From positions 682,001-746,000 of the forward strand of contig CM034142.1 in NCBI GenBank assembly GCA_019914995.1: a stretch of 64,000 nucleotides of DNA. The letters are read 5' to 3'. The notes beneath the pieces were generated by a model. It had not been told where the DNA came from, did not search any database, and saw only the letters and a list, made by a program, of their open reading frames with translations. The number at the start of each line of letters is the position of its first letter. The first letter of the stretch is position 1. This document shows positions 46,488 through 61,199 of the stretch, one piece after another. The translations under genes and the position numbers were made by a program. Origin of the DNA: Acanthochlamys bracteata. Lineage: Eukaryota > Streptophyta > Magnoliopsida > Pandanales > Velloziaceae.

Positions 46488-47368
46488 AGTCTTCGTGAAT
46501 CGAAGACAACGTATTATTTCTTAAAAAGCAAATAAGTAATAACCCATTTCATCGTTTAACCAATGTCTAAAAATAAAAATATACAAGTGCCTATAAGCAA
46601 GTGTTTTCATCCCATTCTATATATGTACATATAGATAGAAAATGAACAAGCTAACAAAGAAGGAAGAAAATTAAGTTTCGTAACATTATGATAACATAGT
46701 GTGTTTAATAATCCATGCTGGCATTGCCTAAAGAAGCAAATTAACAAGGAATGTCATAGTAACTAGTGTTCTTAAATACATATACAGATTCACATATGTA
46801 GGCTCATCTTAGAGTTACTCAAAAAATAGAGCTTTTAAAAGAACATTTAAATGTTTTAAGCAATAAGGTTACCTATTTTTTGGATTTAAAAGAAACTTAC
46901 ATATAATAATTTGAAAAGAAAGGGTTCAGAATTCTCTGGCCATCAAGTTTATCTCCCAAAAATCACCACCCTTCTTTCCTCTACATCATCTGCGAAGGAG
47001 ACCTGGCCCCGGCGGAAAGCCCTGCGATGTCATCGCCTGATCCCGTCTCTGACCCTGACATGCATAAACCAAAAGAGAGAAACTGTAAAGATACAGTAGC
47101 TAAATGGTTAGGTTGCAATTCGAATTACTTAGTGTATCTTCAATACGACACAATATAGCTAGAGAGAAAATTTCACTTCCCATCACCATAAACAGGAAAA
47201 TAATAAGAAATAATTCTCCGATTAAGAGGCTTCAAACACCGGCGATAACCACAAAAATGCACATGCTCTCAAACCCTAACCACTATATACAATCATACAA
47301 TACGATAAACTAAGGCAGAGAGTAACTACAATTCTTTATGACACAGTTACAAAAGAATTTCCTTGTTT

Positions 47369-47392
47369 TTATATATATATATATATATATAC
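47369..47392. repeat. TA microsatellite
   Basis: About eleven TA units lie just downstream of the CSI1-like stop codon, within its probable 3' untranslated region or flank. Confidence 0.9.
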
Positions 47393-47404
47393 ACGGGCGC
47401 GTTG

Positions 47405-50400
47405 TTATTTATTGGACCATTGGAATTCAATCTCTAAGTTTCGAGGTCCGCTCTTGCTTTCAGGTAGCAATGTGTACTCTCCACCAACTGAGCCTAGCAT
47501 GACTACCCGGTCAATTTGGATTGTAACCTTTCCAAACGAGCTCTGTTGCATAGGTACAGATCATTTAGTGAGATGTAACACGATATACTACATAAACACA
47601 AGAACTAAGATGCCTTGGCCATACCTTTCCAAACTTGCTCTTGTTCTTGCAGGAAATGTGGAGTTTTTGGCCTTTCGGAGGAGCATCAAACGCCCATGCA
47701 AAAGCCTCCTCCCACTCAGGTGTAGGTCCAGTTGACACAATCTGAAATGCCAAAATGATAACATTAGTTGCATGATACCATTTATATTGGGCAAGTCCTT
47801 GAGACAATTTCAAATGGTTATTCTAAATCTAGGAGACACAGAGCAATGAGACCTCAATTATATTTTATAGGAAGCAAATTGCGCTTCATAGAATTAAAAC
47901 TAAAGTAAACAACCATTTGGGAGAGTAGATTCCACCCCAAGGAAACTTTTTAAATAAAAAATGCAGAAATGATTGAGATCACTAATCAGAAGAGCAATTG
48001 GAAAAATTAGATTTGTTACCTTTGTTTGCCTGGGTGGCGTATTGCCAAGTGTGAGCTTGCAATACACACTTGGATTTCCAACTGATTGCTTTAGATTATT
48101 TCCACGTTTGATAATCACCATCAGCGTTCCAGGCAAGCATTGCAAAAGAAATTCAGCTTTTTCCTGGAATCGTGGAGGGCCAGACTGGATCAAGTATTGA
48201 AGTAGAGGAATTGCCTCAGAAGCAGCAACAGACTGGGCTTTCGAAACTTCTGCTGGGCATGCTGACCAAGCTTGTCGTAGAAGAAAGAGTGTATCTAAAG
48301 CTGCTTCTTGAGTAGCTTCTGAACCAGCTTTTAGAGCTGTAACTAGATGAGGAATGCTCAATGTTGCAGGCTCAGTGGCTCTCAAACGTGGAAAGTTACC
48401 AAGCAGTGCATTCAAGGCTTTAAGATACTCTTCATTCGCACTTCCGTTGACCCATAAATCCTTCTCAATTGCAGCTGCAATTAGAATAACTCAAGGAAAT
48501 GTCAAAATGGATTAAAAAAACATGGTAGAAAATGGAAACATGATTTTGGTAGACCAAAAAGGGCTACCTGTTATAGCTCTCACAGTCTCACTTGAGGCAT
48601 ACTCCTGGATTGTATGATTATTAAACAGAAGTTTAACAAACATTGCTGCCTGAACTGATGTATCTGGATCGCTTGAATTAATAAGATCCAGAACAACCTG
48701 CACACCACCTGCTTCAGCAACAGCTCTTTTATTCGCTCTACTGTACATTACGAGGTTTTGCAGGGCGCAAATCGCAACCACTTTCATCTCTTCTGTTGGT
48801 TGATCTTCAAGAAGATTAACCAGCGCTCTACATGCAGACACAGCATCTGTACTTCGAGCAAGACCCTCATTCTGGAAAAGATCACCGAGAGCAAGTGCAG
48901 ATAATAGCCTTCCCTGCTGCGATTGTGTTTGTGGGTCCAGAAGGTACATAGATAACGGCTGAATAGCGGATTTTGCAGATTTTGTCTCTCTGATCTTGAC
49001 GTTGTTCAGTAATGTTTCCAGCAGCCGTGCAGCAGTTTCCTCACATTGGTGATTTCTTAGAAGATCAAGAAGTGCCTCTATAGCACCACTTTCAGCCATG
49101 GCTTCGGCACTGGTAGAATCATCGCTTTCCAACACCAGTAAGGCATTTAAAGCTCCAACAACTGTGCTCTCTGTTCCAGAGCGAAGTAGATGTACCAGCA
49201 CAGCTACAGGGACCTCCAGAAAAAATTCAGAACTATACTGCAAAATACTTGATAAGATAGAAGCAGCACACTCCCACAGAGCAGGAGGCAAAACTGGATC
49301 AGCTTGCAAAATAGCTTTCGATAGCTCATAAACACCACCCTCTTTTGCAATCGCATTAGACCAAGTTAATGCTATACTGACCAAAGCTTTTATAGCTCGT
49401 TGTTGCAAAATAGGTACTCCTGATGCAAGAAGTTGAATAAGCGGGCTGATTGATTGCTGCGTAATCGCATCCTTCTGCAGGTGTTCTTCAAGTAGAAGGT
49501 GAGATAATAGCTCAGCAGCTAACTGCTGAACTGCCTGAATTGGAGAATCAAGTAATGCAGTAACTGGTTCCATAGCCTGTTGAGGTGTCAAATTGGCATC
49601 AGCTCGACATTCTGGATGTCCCAATATGTTAACAAGAACCTGCATCGCGCTATGCTGCCCATCTGGGCTAAATTCTGGCCTCGAAAGCAGCAAGAAAAAT
49701 GGATCCACAATTTTGGCTGCAGATGGACCTTTAGCAATGCTGGCGTTGTTGGTCAATATGCGAAGCAACTCTGCAAATGCTGCACATAGATAATCAGGAG
49801 CCTCCGGAAGAATATTCAACACACATTCGATGACTCCAGCTTTCTCCATTTCGACCTTACAGGTAGGCCTGTCTTTTCCCAATTTCACTAATGCTCTAGA
49901 AACAGCTTCATGAATCGCAAATGTTTTACCATGGAGAAGCCCTACAAGGGGAACAACAGCACCATGTGCAGCAACCAACTCCACCAATTGTTCGTCCTCC
50001 ACAAGCTTGTCCAGAGCACGAACAACTGAGTGCTGTGCAGGGCTGAATTCACTTACAAGAAGAGACACTAAAGGTTCCACACAGCGGGCTGCAGCTACTG
50101 TTGACCGAATTCTTGTGTTTGCAAAGAGGACACAACATAACTCTGCAGCATCACCCTTCAGCTCCACTGAAGAGTCAGATGAGAGAATGCGACAGAGAAT
50201 ATCAACTGCACTCATTTCTACATCTGCAATAGCAAGGGCTCTTAACGGGTTGTCACTTAGCAATCTAACAAGTGCAGCAATTGCTGCATGTTGTTCTCTC
50301 TCCATCCCACTGCTCATGATTTCCACCAATGGTTGAATGGCTTGCCGAGCTAAATCTGCATTCTTTATGTGGTCAGAGGAAAACAAACTCTCCAGTGCTT

Positions 50401-53400
50401 TGGCAGCACTGTACCTGGAGTTTCTCCCTCCCAAACGTAACACTGCCACGAGTTGATTAACAGCACCAAATGCAGCTTCATGGCGCCTTATGTCAGCAGT
50501 ACTAAATAGGATACCCAACAAATCTGTAGTAGCTTCTTCTGTTGCATCTCGAGGTCCAAGTGAAAGGTACTTGGTAAGCGATTCTAGAGCACCAGCTTCT
50601 ACCATGACAGTCTTGTTTGAGGGGCAATCCACAGCTAATTGAGTTAAAAGGCCCAAAGCCAGAAAAGGTGCACCTGGTCTTTCTGGAATAGGTTTGAGTA
50701 AATCAACCAGTAAGGGTATGACTTTTCTAGAAGTTGCTCCAACTCTAATGTCATCAACTCTAAACATACGCTCAAGTGCAATTTCTTCTGGATTACGGAC
50801 CAACAGAAACTCCTCTGACAACTCTGAAAGATCATGTACATCAGTTTCAGCACAACCAAGCAAAGAGATGAGTCCACCAGCTGCACCAGAATTAGCAACA
50901 GCCAGTAGAGTTCCCCTGCTACCGTTGCAAATAAGACTTGCAATAGCTTGTGCAGCGAAGTATCTATCTGCCAGCTCCTCCGATCTCAGTAGACTAGATA
51001 GGACAGGGATGCAGCGCATGGTTGAATTACACCTTATGACATCTCTATCTTGAAACAAAATTGCAAGAAGCAAAGCACAAACCCATGCACTTGTAACTTC
51101 TCCCGAATCAGTCTGCTCATGGTATACCAAAAGTAAATTAATCAGCAAAGGAAACCAAATCTATGACTAACCTTATATAAGATATATTAACAAAAAGCGT
51201 AAAGCCAGGAAAAAGAAATCTTTAGAGACTCATTACAACATTATCCATCATGAAAGTGACTGGAGGCCATGCATGAATGTCTTGATGCGTATTGTTTTAG
51301 ATAATGGGATATGTCAGACTACCATAAAAAGTAAGCAATGAGTCTGACTATAGGTAAGCAACAGCTAGAAGCACCTCATATGGAAATATCGAATGAACCG
51401 AACAATTACCTGGCTTGCTAGATAAGTATGCTGAGAGATCTTGTCCGTAAGAACTTCAACTGCTCCGGCTTCCATAATAATAATCCTACTTCTGTTATCA
51501 TGACAAGCAAGTATAGAGAGTAGCCACAAGGCAACTAAGTTACTTGAAATCAGAGCAGTTGCGCTCTCATATTCACCACTTCTGGTCGCATCTCTAGGGT
51601 GCCTACAAATACATATGCTATCTTCAAGTTCCCTCACTTCAGCTGATGAAATGCTATGGCTGACCATACTAATAAGAGAATGAATGAGATGAGAACATGT
51701 ATTTGACTGGTGCAAATCATCAATTATTTTCTGAGTTTTTTCCTTTGCAGCACATATAAGCAGTGCAACTCCACCAATTTTGACTTTGACATTGGAGGAT
51801 CCAATGATCCTCCTGGCAGTTGATGAAATACAGCCAGATGTTTGAGAAATTGCAGCACCAAGGGTAACAGCCTGGTCGTGGCAAAGTCTTGATAAGACTT
51901 CAATAGCTTTATCTTGCAACACAGAAGTCCCATTAGCTATGCATAAAACCAAAGGGATAATTGTATGGGGATATTCAGCTAGAATTACCCAAGGAGGTTT
52001 CACGTTTCCCGCATCTCTTGATCTTGATAACAAAGCAAGAGAATCAAGAGCTTCTGCTGTGGCAGCAGCTTCAATGCTAGAAGATTCTAGCAGGTTAACA
52101 AGGGCAATAATGGTCCCAGCATGGTTTATACAGTCAGAAAAAGAATCATCGATGGAGCGAGACTGAAGAAGACGAGCAAATGCAGCAGCAGCATGGGTCT
52201 TCCCATCTAAGGTACCATCTTTAATAACTCTTGTAATAGGCACAACAATTTCCTCGCGAAAGATTTGCAGGCCAGCTTCACTATTCAGGAAAAGATTGGC
52301 AAGAGCACATATAGCCTGTTCTGCCACTTCTAAACTGGAGGAATTAGCAAGAAGAACCAACTGGGGCAATGCATCTCTTGCAACTGATGCAACCTCTTTG
52401 TTGTTTTCAATTGAAAGAAAAATAGCAGCGAGGCAACATGAAGCATCCGCTAAAATTTTATCAGATTCTGCATTCAACAGTTTCATGGCAGAGCAAAGAG
52501 TCTTTATTGCAAGATGACTTTCCCTCAAGTCTTTGCGGCAATGGAAGATTCCTGCAAGAGCTGATGCTGACTTTGCTTGGGTCTCTTCCTTTGTGGATGC
52601 CATTATTTTTATCATTGTTTCAATAGCATCATTTGCTGCAGTTCCATCATGCAAAATATCATTCAAGGGGGCCACAGAGAGCAAGCTTTTCAAGGCATCT
52701 AAAACGTACACTTTAGACTCAGGTTGGTCACTAGTTAGCAATGCAGAAAGCTGACTGACCGTCCCTGTGTCCGACTTGTGGATGAGATGATTCAATGTCT
52801 TTGCAGCAATTTCTTTTCCATTTTCACTTCCATTTTTCAGTAGCCATAACAGTGCAGGAACAGCATCAGCACTCTCGACACAAGCTCTTATGTCTTCACT
52901 GTGGTTACAGAGATTCCCAAGGATTGTTGCAGAATCTTCCTTAGCTTTCGCAGATCCCGTCTCCAGAATTTGAACAAGAGGTGGTATGCCACCAGCAGCA
53001 GTTATAGCCCATTTGCTTTCATCATTCTCATTGGATAGAAGGGAGAGCAAAGCAACTGCACACTCCTGCTGCTGCTCTGAGGAGAGACCAAGAAGTGATA
53101 TTAAGAGCTGAATGCCTTCACGACCTTGCAAGGCACGCCATAGACTCTCTTCCCCATTGCAGAGCATGAGAAGAGATCTTACAAGTTCATCCTGTGCTTC
53201 ATTTGTTGCCATGGTAATTAAACCAACAAGCAAACGCTTTGCATCAGAATTGGTTAACGATTTTGAGAGTATGGTGTTGCCATATAAAGTCGCCAATGCT
53301 TCTATTGTACGCTCCTGCACAAGAAATGGCATCTTTGATTTAAACTGCCTTACTAATGTCTTCTCAATAACTACAGGATCTGATGCCCTGGTGGAGTCTG

Positions 53401-56400
53401 CATTCATGTCATAAATCATAAGTGCTGAAGCTAAAGCGCCTAATGTGTCAGCAATCTGCGCAGCTGATGTACAGGACTCAAGGCTTTCACCGAGGCTGGA
53501 AATGACATAAGATAACCCTCCAGAAATATTTGCTAGGGCACACATGGCGTTCTCCTGTAACGCCTGAGCAGATTCACCTTGCATAAACTCCTTTGAAGGA
53601 GCTATTGTAGCATTTATCAAGGCAGGAATCCCATTGGAACTAGCTATCTCACGTCTAGCCTCCTTCCACTGTGCAGAAAGAGATCTAAGAGCACCTGCAG
53701 CCTCAGCTCGAACAGATGCGTCATTGCCAGGTCCAAGCAACTTAAGTAATTGTTTTGTAGCACGTGCTTCTAATACCGTGGAACAAATAGATGCATCTTC
53801 CATCATCATACATGCAAGAAGAAAGCAAACATTTGCTAAGGTATCCACTTGTCCAGCTGCTAACAAATTTACAAGTATATCCACTCCACCAGATGCAATT
53901 GTTGCAGGCCAAAATCCTTCAGTGTTGGTGGATAAATTCTTCAATGCTCCTGTAAGAAGATTATCTACTACACTCCCATTCTTGAGACTGTTTTTAAGCT
54001 GCTTCCACAGAACAGGTACAACACCTTCAGTTGCAAAAATTTTTGAACCAACATGATCCCTAGCCCCACCTTGCGAAACTGCATAGATAGTTTTTGCAGC
54101 TGCTATCTGGCCTTCTTTTGAACTCGACCTAAGAAGCGCAAGTAGAGGAGGAATGCAGCCACCGAGTAGTACTTTAACCCTCAGCTCATCCTCCTTGCAA
54201 AGAGATCCCAGAACAGTAGCAGCCAGCAACTTCATACTCTGTGACCCTGATCTCAGAAGAGAAACAAGTATAGGTACAGCTTGAGAATGAGACCCGACAG
54301 CTCCAAAAGCATTTTCTCGGGTCTCAACAAGATCCAGCAACTGCTTTAAAGAACTCTCTTTCTCATGAACAGAGGAACTCCGTCGCAACTGCTCAATGCA
54401 TTGAGCAACACTAGATAGTGTTCCATCTGTGTCCTCAATACTAGGACGGTCCCTGAAACATATAGTGATCAAAGAATGAGTTACGTGCATATTGGAAGTT
54501 CAAAAAACGCCAAAAAAGACAAAGATCCAGGGAAACAAAAGCTCATCTGAATAAATGAACCACTGGTCAATGAACTAACTTGTAGATATATGTGTACAAG
54601 ATTAACAAAGAACCTAAACAAAACAACCAATATTACCATATACAACAAAGTCCAATAGTAAGATTATCTCATGGAAATCTAACTGTTACTTAACTGAATA
54701 ACCAACCTACTAAGAATTTATAATTTCAAGTGCATCACAAAAATAAAACAAAATTATAATTTACAACAGCAGTAACAGCAAGAAAAAGCCAAAGCTTATC
54801 ACACTCAACAGGGTTCAGAACATGGAGCTTTAAGGGAAAGAGAACTTTGATTTCTTGGCCTGAAGCATAACAAGGGCAAGATGAAGGAAGCGGGATCAAG
54901 ATCTCAAGGAATGGAGGAAAGATGTCAAATTTGATTATCAGAGAAAGTTGCTCATTGTAATCTTCAGGTCTTTTACATGCGGACAGATAAAGCCAAAAAC
55001 TGACTCTACTTCTCTCAACTTATCCTTTGACTTGCCTTGAACCACAGTAGACTCACACTTGCTTTTGCACTACTCACTTTCCTGCCGTTCTCTGGTTCAT
55101 GAGGGACCCTCTTTTCTGCTTTGGAACCTTGACTCATTTTGTCTTTGATTGCAAACCAGGACTACCAACAAGATGAAGAGAGAACCTAACAGGGAGACCA
55201 AAAAATGCATGCGTAGGCACTGAATGATGCACTATCAAAGAGACCATCAAAGGCGTATTAGAGGTTTGTGTTGTTAAAGCAGAATACTATGGCAGACCAG
55301 TAAGGTAAACCACAATGTTGAGCATATATCATCTTACAAGGATTCTTTTAGGAAGCAACTGATGTTTTGATATAGCTGCACAGTACCTTTCACCCCTTTC
55401 TAGACCACATCATTTTCTCGTCCCTAGCACCTTACCTTCAACGCTGCCCCTTGTAGTCTAAACAAGATTCTTTATCATTCAATGGTCACTATTGGAGAGA
55501 AAGTAAATAGCTGTGGTCACAGTCCACTGGGGGGCAGCAATATTGACTTCAGAATACCTAAAGGTCATATTACATAATGCATTTTGGACCTTATTTAGCA
55601 TAAAAGAGTGATCAATTATATAGGATGTCTCCTTAGACCTATTTTTACTGGTATCATGTGAAGGTTCACTTGATCTTTTGATATCCTTTTTATCTTTTTG
55701 GCTCCAATATATTGTCTTTCTATCTAAAACGTTTTGAAATTGTCTATAGACAACATTATAATACTATCAATCGAGTGCATCGACATTTTCGAGTGTCCAT
55801 ACACAAAAGATCTTGTTTGGACTCTACAGCATCCATGTTTCTTAAACTGAAAAGTAATATTCCATCAGACCGAGATCCTATTTACTTAGTATTCAAGGCC
55901 AATTGCAAATACAAAATTGTTACACAAACAACTGCACAACAGAATGCACATAAACAAGTCATGTAAGCATACGTAAGCAATCATATAGCAGATATCCTTA
56001 TAACACTATTACTAGTGTGAATGTCAAGCTCTACTATCCATTGAGCTCAATCCTCCCGTGTAAGAATGATATTGTTTATCTAAATGAGCGAAAATAAAGT
56101 CAATATCTTTGATAGAAGAATTAATAACAGTAATTAACAAAGAAAAGAAAGCAAAATAACACCAAATTCAAAGACCAATAAGCTGTTAGAGAATATCAGA
56201 AAATATCGTCATGTAACCAAGAGGAACCATCAACTCAAATGTTTACAAGTTACAAATCCAGAAAGCTATTAGGATTCATATGTCAAGTGAAGAATCTTCT
56301 TACAACTCCGGACATAGACGCCCAAATTAAAACTTTTAGGAAAGAAGACTATCTACAAAACTTTAGTACAATACAACAAGCAATAAAAGTGAAAGTGAAA

Positions 56401-57387
56401 CCTAAAAACTCACCTAGAACCCATCCTCATAATAGACTGCGGAGTTGGAGGCTCTGAGTCATGAACCATTGTGTCCCCATTTTTATCCTGCAATCAGAAT
56501 TGAGAAATGAAAAAAGTGATAATACAACACAAGATGTAGAATAGAACTTTGTTTGATGATATATACGAAAGCTTTTAGCTGCTAATATGCTAAGGTTTTC
56601 AATTAACCCCTTTTCTTGTGCAGATTCCTTATGGAAAGAGAATATCAACCAAAGAAAAAAAAAGCATATAACGTATTCATTTACTTGCAATGAACTTTAG
56701 CTTGAAAAGTCTCTTGCTTCAGTAATCACTTATCATTTTTACTATACCAGATTAAGTAGATTTTAACTATCTTCTGAGTAAGTAAACCAAAACGCACAGT
56801 TTTCAGAATTCTAAATTATTATACAGGAAGTGTCTATGGGCTTAGACTACACATAATTTGAACAGTATGAATTTCTACAAATCCTACTGCACAACACTCG
56901 CAAACCAGAGATCCACATTACCTCAAATTAATGAGATTCACTTATATGCAAGAACTGTTAAGTAACTCAGTTATTGAACATATAGATCAATGTTTGCAAT
57001 ATAATGTAATCAAGAAGTGCTGATCAGATGGAAGTTGCCTATACAAACACATTCTCACTGCTGCTCAACAATACCGCTAATACCAATATATGTATGTTTC
57101 CATGTCATCAGTTTGTTCAATCCTATAACAGTAATTCTTCACTTCGAATGATCCTACCTTTAACACACCTCCACCAATACGACACCAATCGTTAATTAGC
57201 AGATTGACACAGCTTAGGTACTAACTAAGAAATGAATACCGATCTGAATTTGCCTTTCAGAAGATCTACTAATTCTGATGACAAATTGATCAAAATGCTA
57301 GCAAGTCAGTTGAGAAGTAAAACTCACCAGGTCAGCAGCCCCATGGCTGCTGCCATTGCTGTACCGCCAAGCAAGTGCTGCCGCCAT
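47405..57387 (-). CDS. CSI1: CELLULOSE SYNTHASE INTERACTIVE 1-like (POM2/CSI1) protein
   Basis: Seven coding exons give 2,143 residues: 57387-57328, 56487-56414, 54452-51410, 51112-48568, 48474-48020, 47741-47625 and 47542-47405. CSI1 links cellulose synthase complexes at the plasma membrane to cortical microtubules, guiding cellulose deposition. After a short N-terminus ([10 protein letters not shown], then [16 protein letters not shown]), the protein is built almost entirely of armadillo repeats (for example [56 protein letters not shown]). It ends in a C2 domain from about residue 2022 ([38 protein letters not shown]) and the family end [11 protein letters not shown]. The N-terminus is CSI1-like rather than CSI2-like; assignment within the CSI1/CSI3 pair is by memory only. 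Two exons of 3,043 and 2,545 bp hold most of the coding sequence. All borders are GT-AG. Confidence 0.95.
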
Positions 57388-58060
57388 CGTTGCTGCAGCT
57401 TATGAACACTTAAAATTAAACAGATCCGGATTTCTCAATCCTGTTCCAGTGCTGCTTTTATTTAAAATATTTAAATAAAAAAACATCAGTAACTAAAAAC
57501 CAACACTAACAACTGTAATAAACCACAACTAGCATTCATCCAAAAATGTATTGAAAATGTAAAACTACACAAGAATTGAAGTTAAGCAACTTAGATCCAG
57601 GATTAAACAACGAGCATCTTCCTCTAAATCAGAGCTATGCAATTACAATTCATTAAGATCTCAAGATTTTCGAAAGAAAAGTCACGCAAAGTAACAATAA
57701 GCAAACACTGGTCAATCAAACTTCAAGCTAAATTCGGTAATCTATAAAGATCAATCGATCTGTTTAAAAATTCACGCAAATATCGAAAATTAAACAAATC
57801 CACTAGAAACAAACACTTAAAACCAAAATAGAAAAAAAAAACAAACGACAATCCACCAAATCAAACACAAAAATATTCCAATCAAATCATTCCAATTCTG
57901 ATAGAAAAAAAAAACGCTCACCTAGTTCGAGTGAAAGAATGAATGAATCAAATAGAAAATGCAGCAACAGGAATTTCCTTCTCTTCTCTTTCTCTCTCTT
58001 GCTGGTAGAGAGTGAGAACCGAAAAGCCACGGAGAGAAAATCTTCTCTCTCTCTTTAGTT
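57388..58060 (-). promoter_or_regulatory. CSI1-like gene leader with a probable leader intron
   Basis: On the minus strand, a leader rich in GAGAGAGA and CTCT runs (about 58060-57923) ends CGAACTAG before GTGAGC, a good donor at 57922-57921. The acceptor is probably one of the CAG sites at about 57430-57455, just before the coding exon. A roughly 470-bp intron in the 5' untranslated region is therefore likely, which is common in strongly expressed plant genes. Confidence 0.55.
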
Positions 58061-58099
58061 TCTAATTTTATTGTCTTTTAAAAAAATTGGGGAATTTTT

Positions 58100-61000
58100 T
58101 CGATTTGTTTCAGTTTATATAGTGAGAAGTTTTCAGTTCTGCTCAGTAGTCGCTCTCACCAGCGCGGACACCCTTCCAATAGTCCGATTTCTTTATGCAC
58201 GAATTTGATCCGACGCGAAAGAATGAGGTAAAATGGTCTTTATTTTTAGTTTTAATTACTAACTGCGCCACTGCCGTTGTGTCGATTTGGTTTCGGAGAG
58301 ATCTGGTTCGAGCTGGAGGTAGTTACAACAGCGGAGCTGTGCGTAGCCGAGCCGAGCTGACCAAGTTTAATAGTTTGCAAATTAGCTCTTGCATTTATAA
58401 GAATTTGGGAATTTTCAATTACAATCATTATATTATTAAATAATTAGTAGCAGAAGGTTAATGTTTATTTCTTGATTAATTAAGTGTTATTACTTGCTAA
58501 CAATAATAATTTTATGCAAATAATTGATTTTAATTATAAATCTTCCAGAAAATTTAATAATTAGTTCAAAAGGATCCAAAAATCTTCCAGAAATACATTT
58601 TTGATGTGATTGTTTACCTATGTCTATGCAAATAAATTTTTTTAGTCCATAATAACTAATTAATAATTAGTTCAAAAGCCAATATCATTTGTCACAATGA
58701 TACATTGAAAATTTAGGACATATTTAACATGATTTTTTTAACGATTTTTTAATTTTTTAAATCTAAAATATACATAATCGGTGAATTTTTATAAGTTTAA
58801 AAATTATAAATAAATTATATTTATACACAATTTCTAAGTTTTCAATCTCAATGGGGCCCAAGGAATTGCACACAATTTAAGTAAAGAATTTTATTAATAA
58901 ATTACCCTTATGAAAATAGATAATCAGCAGCAAGCTTAGTGGCATAAGCTAAGCTATCATTATCAACATTCTAATAATCCAGCAACCACATGCAAGACTT
59001 TATGATATTTCATTCTACAAAAACTTTTTATATATTTTTTAATTTATATTTATTAATAAAGTTTTTATAATATCATACATAATTTATTTAAAAATTAAAA
59101 ATTATAATAAAATTTTATAATAAAATTTTCTTATTATTTATTTTTATTTTTTAATCAAAAAATAAAATTTGTTTATCGAAATAGAACAAATATTTTTATT
59201 TTAGAAAAGTTCATTTAATAACTTAATAAATGCTTCCATATAGTTCCTTAATTTGATTTTTTAGGAATACATATATTCTCATTATTATCACCAAACTTTA
59301 CAAGAATTTGAAACTTCTTTCTTTTTATGGTTTCTAGTTTGTTTTGAAATTAACTTCAATTGGGTTAGGAGACATTTCACTTAGCTTATCAATATTTTTC
59401 ATTTTAAAAAATATTACATATTTTAAATAAATTTTATAATATTTTATAAGTTCTTTTAAAAAATTTTCAAAAATATGAAAATTTTATAATATGAAAGAGG
59501 ATTGTGTTCCAATTAAAACATTTAATTTTCTTTTGAATTATTCTTTACCTTATTATTCTATAATAACATGCTTTTGAAAGCCAAGATAGGCTCTTGTCCA
59601 TTTATTCACTAATTGTTGATTTGATCACTAACCTGCTGGACAAATTAGAGCTAAACATATGTGAATAGAAATTTATTCCTCTCTTATTTGTTTTCTTTCT
59701 AAAGAAATGAAAGGAAATAAATTTTAAAGTGTTTTATGTGATTCATCTTAGAATAAAATAAAATCTTGAAAAACAGAAATTACAAATAAAAGCAGCTTTC
59801 AAAAAATGTAGATATATTTGCTCCTATATTTTCTTAGGACAATTTAGTAAAGTCAAATGCATGAATTTAATTCACATAAGATCATGTATCAGTTTAATCT
59901 GATTTTTTTTTTTTCTTTTGAAAAGTGAGTTCCAATTCCACTTTCAAATATTGTTAAATACAAAAAATTACTTTAAAATTTATTTTTAATTATAATTTAA
60001 TATAAACTTTTAATTTATTTTTTAAAAATAATTTTTTTAGAAAACCCAGTTCACTGTGATTATATGGTCTATAAGTATGTTCGATTACAATTAGGACTTG
60101 TTTACATACCCCTTTGGAGTTCAATTTTTTAAAATTTATTTTTAATAAAAACTAACTTAAAAAATTAAATAAATTATTTCTATTAAAAACTTAATTTTTA
60201 AAAATTTAATTTTAATATTTATAATATAAAATAATTATAAATATTATTTTTTACTAAATATTTTTAATTTTATTTTTAAATTTATTTTCGAAAAAATAAA
60301 TTTATCTTATAGTAAGCACGCTCTTATTATATTCAATCAAATTAGTAATAAGTAGATGTGAACTATTATTAAAAGCCATATGTTACTATCTGCTCATAAA
60401 AATAATAATTGGGCTTTTTCTTCTTTCCAAAAAAAAAAAAATTGTAAAAATGAAAAGAAAAAAAATTAGTAGTTTTACTGAATTTTAAAAAATATATAAA
60501 TTAATGAGCAGCTATATGAATGCCAGAAAAATAGTCTTTTAACTAAAAGCTCACGAGATTATCAACATAGGCAAAATCAAGCCATTATTTTGCACAAAAC
60601 AAAGAAATTTATGGTGTTTTTTTTCGATTTTATAACTCTTTTTTTACTAACAAATTATTTTTCACTTATTTTAATTATAAAAGAATATAAAATTATTTCT
60701 AACTCCCTTTTGTTTAAAGTAAAAAAACACAAACTAGAAAAATATTTGATAGTATTTATAAATTTAAATAAAATTTTTTTATTTTATTTAACAAAATCAA
60801 ACTTTCTTTTATTTACAATAAAATTACATAATAATAAAATTTATAATTTAAATTTTTTTATATTTATAAATTTATAGTAACTCATTTTATTTAACTTACT
60901 TAAGTAACGATGTACTTCCAACCTAAAATAACACAATTAGGAAAACTTAAAAAGATCAACTATATTAGTTCGCACTAATTTATATTATTATTAAGGGGCA

Positions 61001-61190
61001 TCTAAAAATTGACAAGTTCTTTTTCTTTACTTTTGCTTTAGCTTTAGCTTGTTTGTTTGGTATATTAAATTATACAAGATTTGGTTTTTACAAGAACTAC
61101 CATTTATACCCCTAGCCTGATCGTCTTCTATTTTTTTGTTAATGCAAAATATAGGAGTATTTTGTCTTTGTTAGTTGAATAGAAGTTTTA
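58100..61190. other. AT-rich spacer between CSI1-like and MUB genes
   Basis: The two genes are divergent across this 3-kb stretch. No gene was recognised. About 59010-59235 resembles the AT-rich MITE family, and about 59930-60320 carries A/T words with GTGAGTT and inverted AACCCAGTTCAC pieces. The frame at 60590-60877 is A/T-driven noise. Confidence 0.5.
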
Positions 61191-61199
61191 ACTGTTGCA

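Larger units (their letters stand above)
45420..46900. other. Spacer between the protease and CSI1 genes
   Basis: It holds the protease promoter and two MITEs, listed separately (45501-45797 and 46258-46487). The frame at 45829-46125 is A/T-driven noise. No gene was recognised. Confidence 0.5.

Noticed and set aside
48512-54490. Many plus-strand frames across the CSI1-like exons
   Set aside because: They are shadows of two very long armadillo-repeat exons on the minus strand, whose Leu/Ala-rich codons keep the other strand open.
60590-60877. 95-residue plus-strand frame
   Set aside because: It consists mostly of Phe, Leu, Lys, Ile and Asn from A/T runs, with no start context or family likeness.
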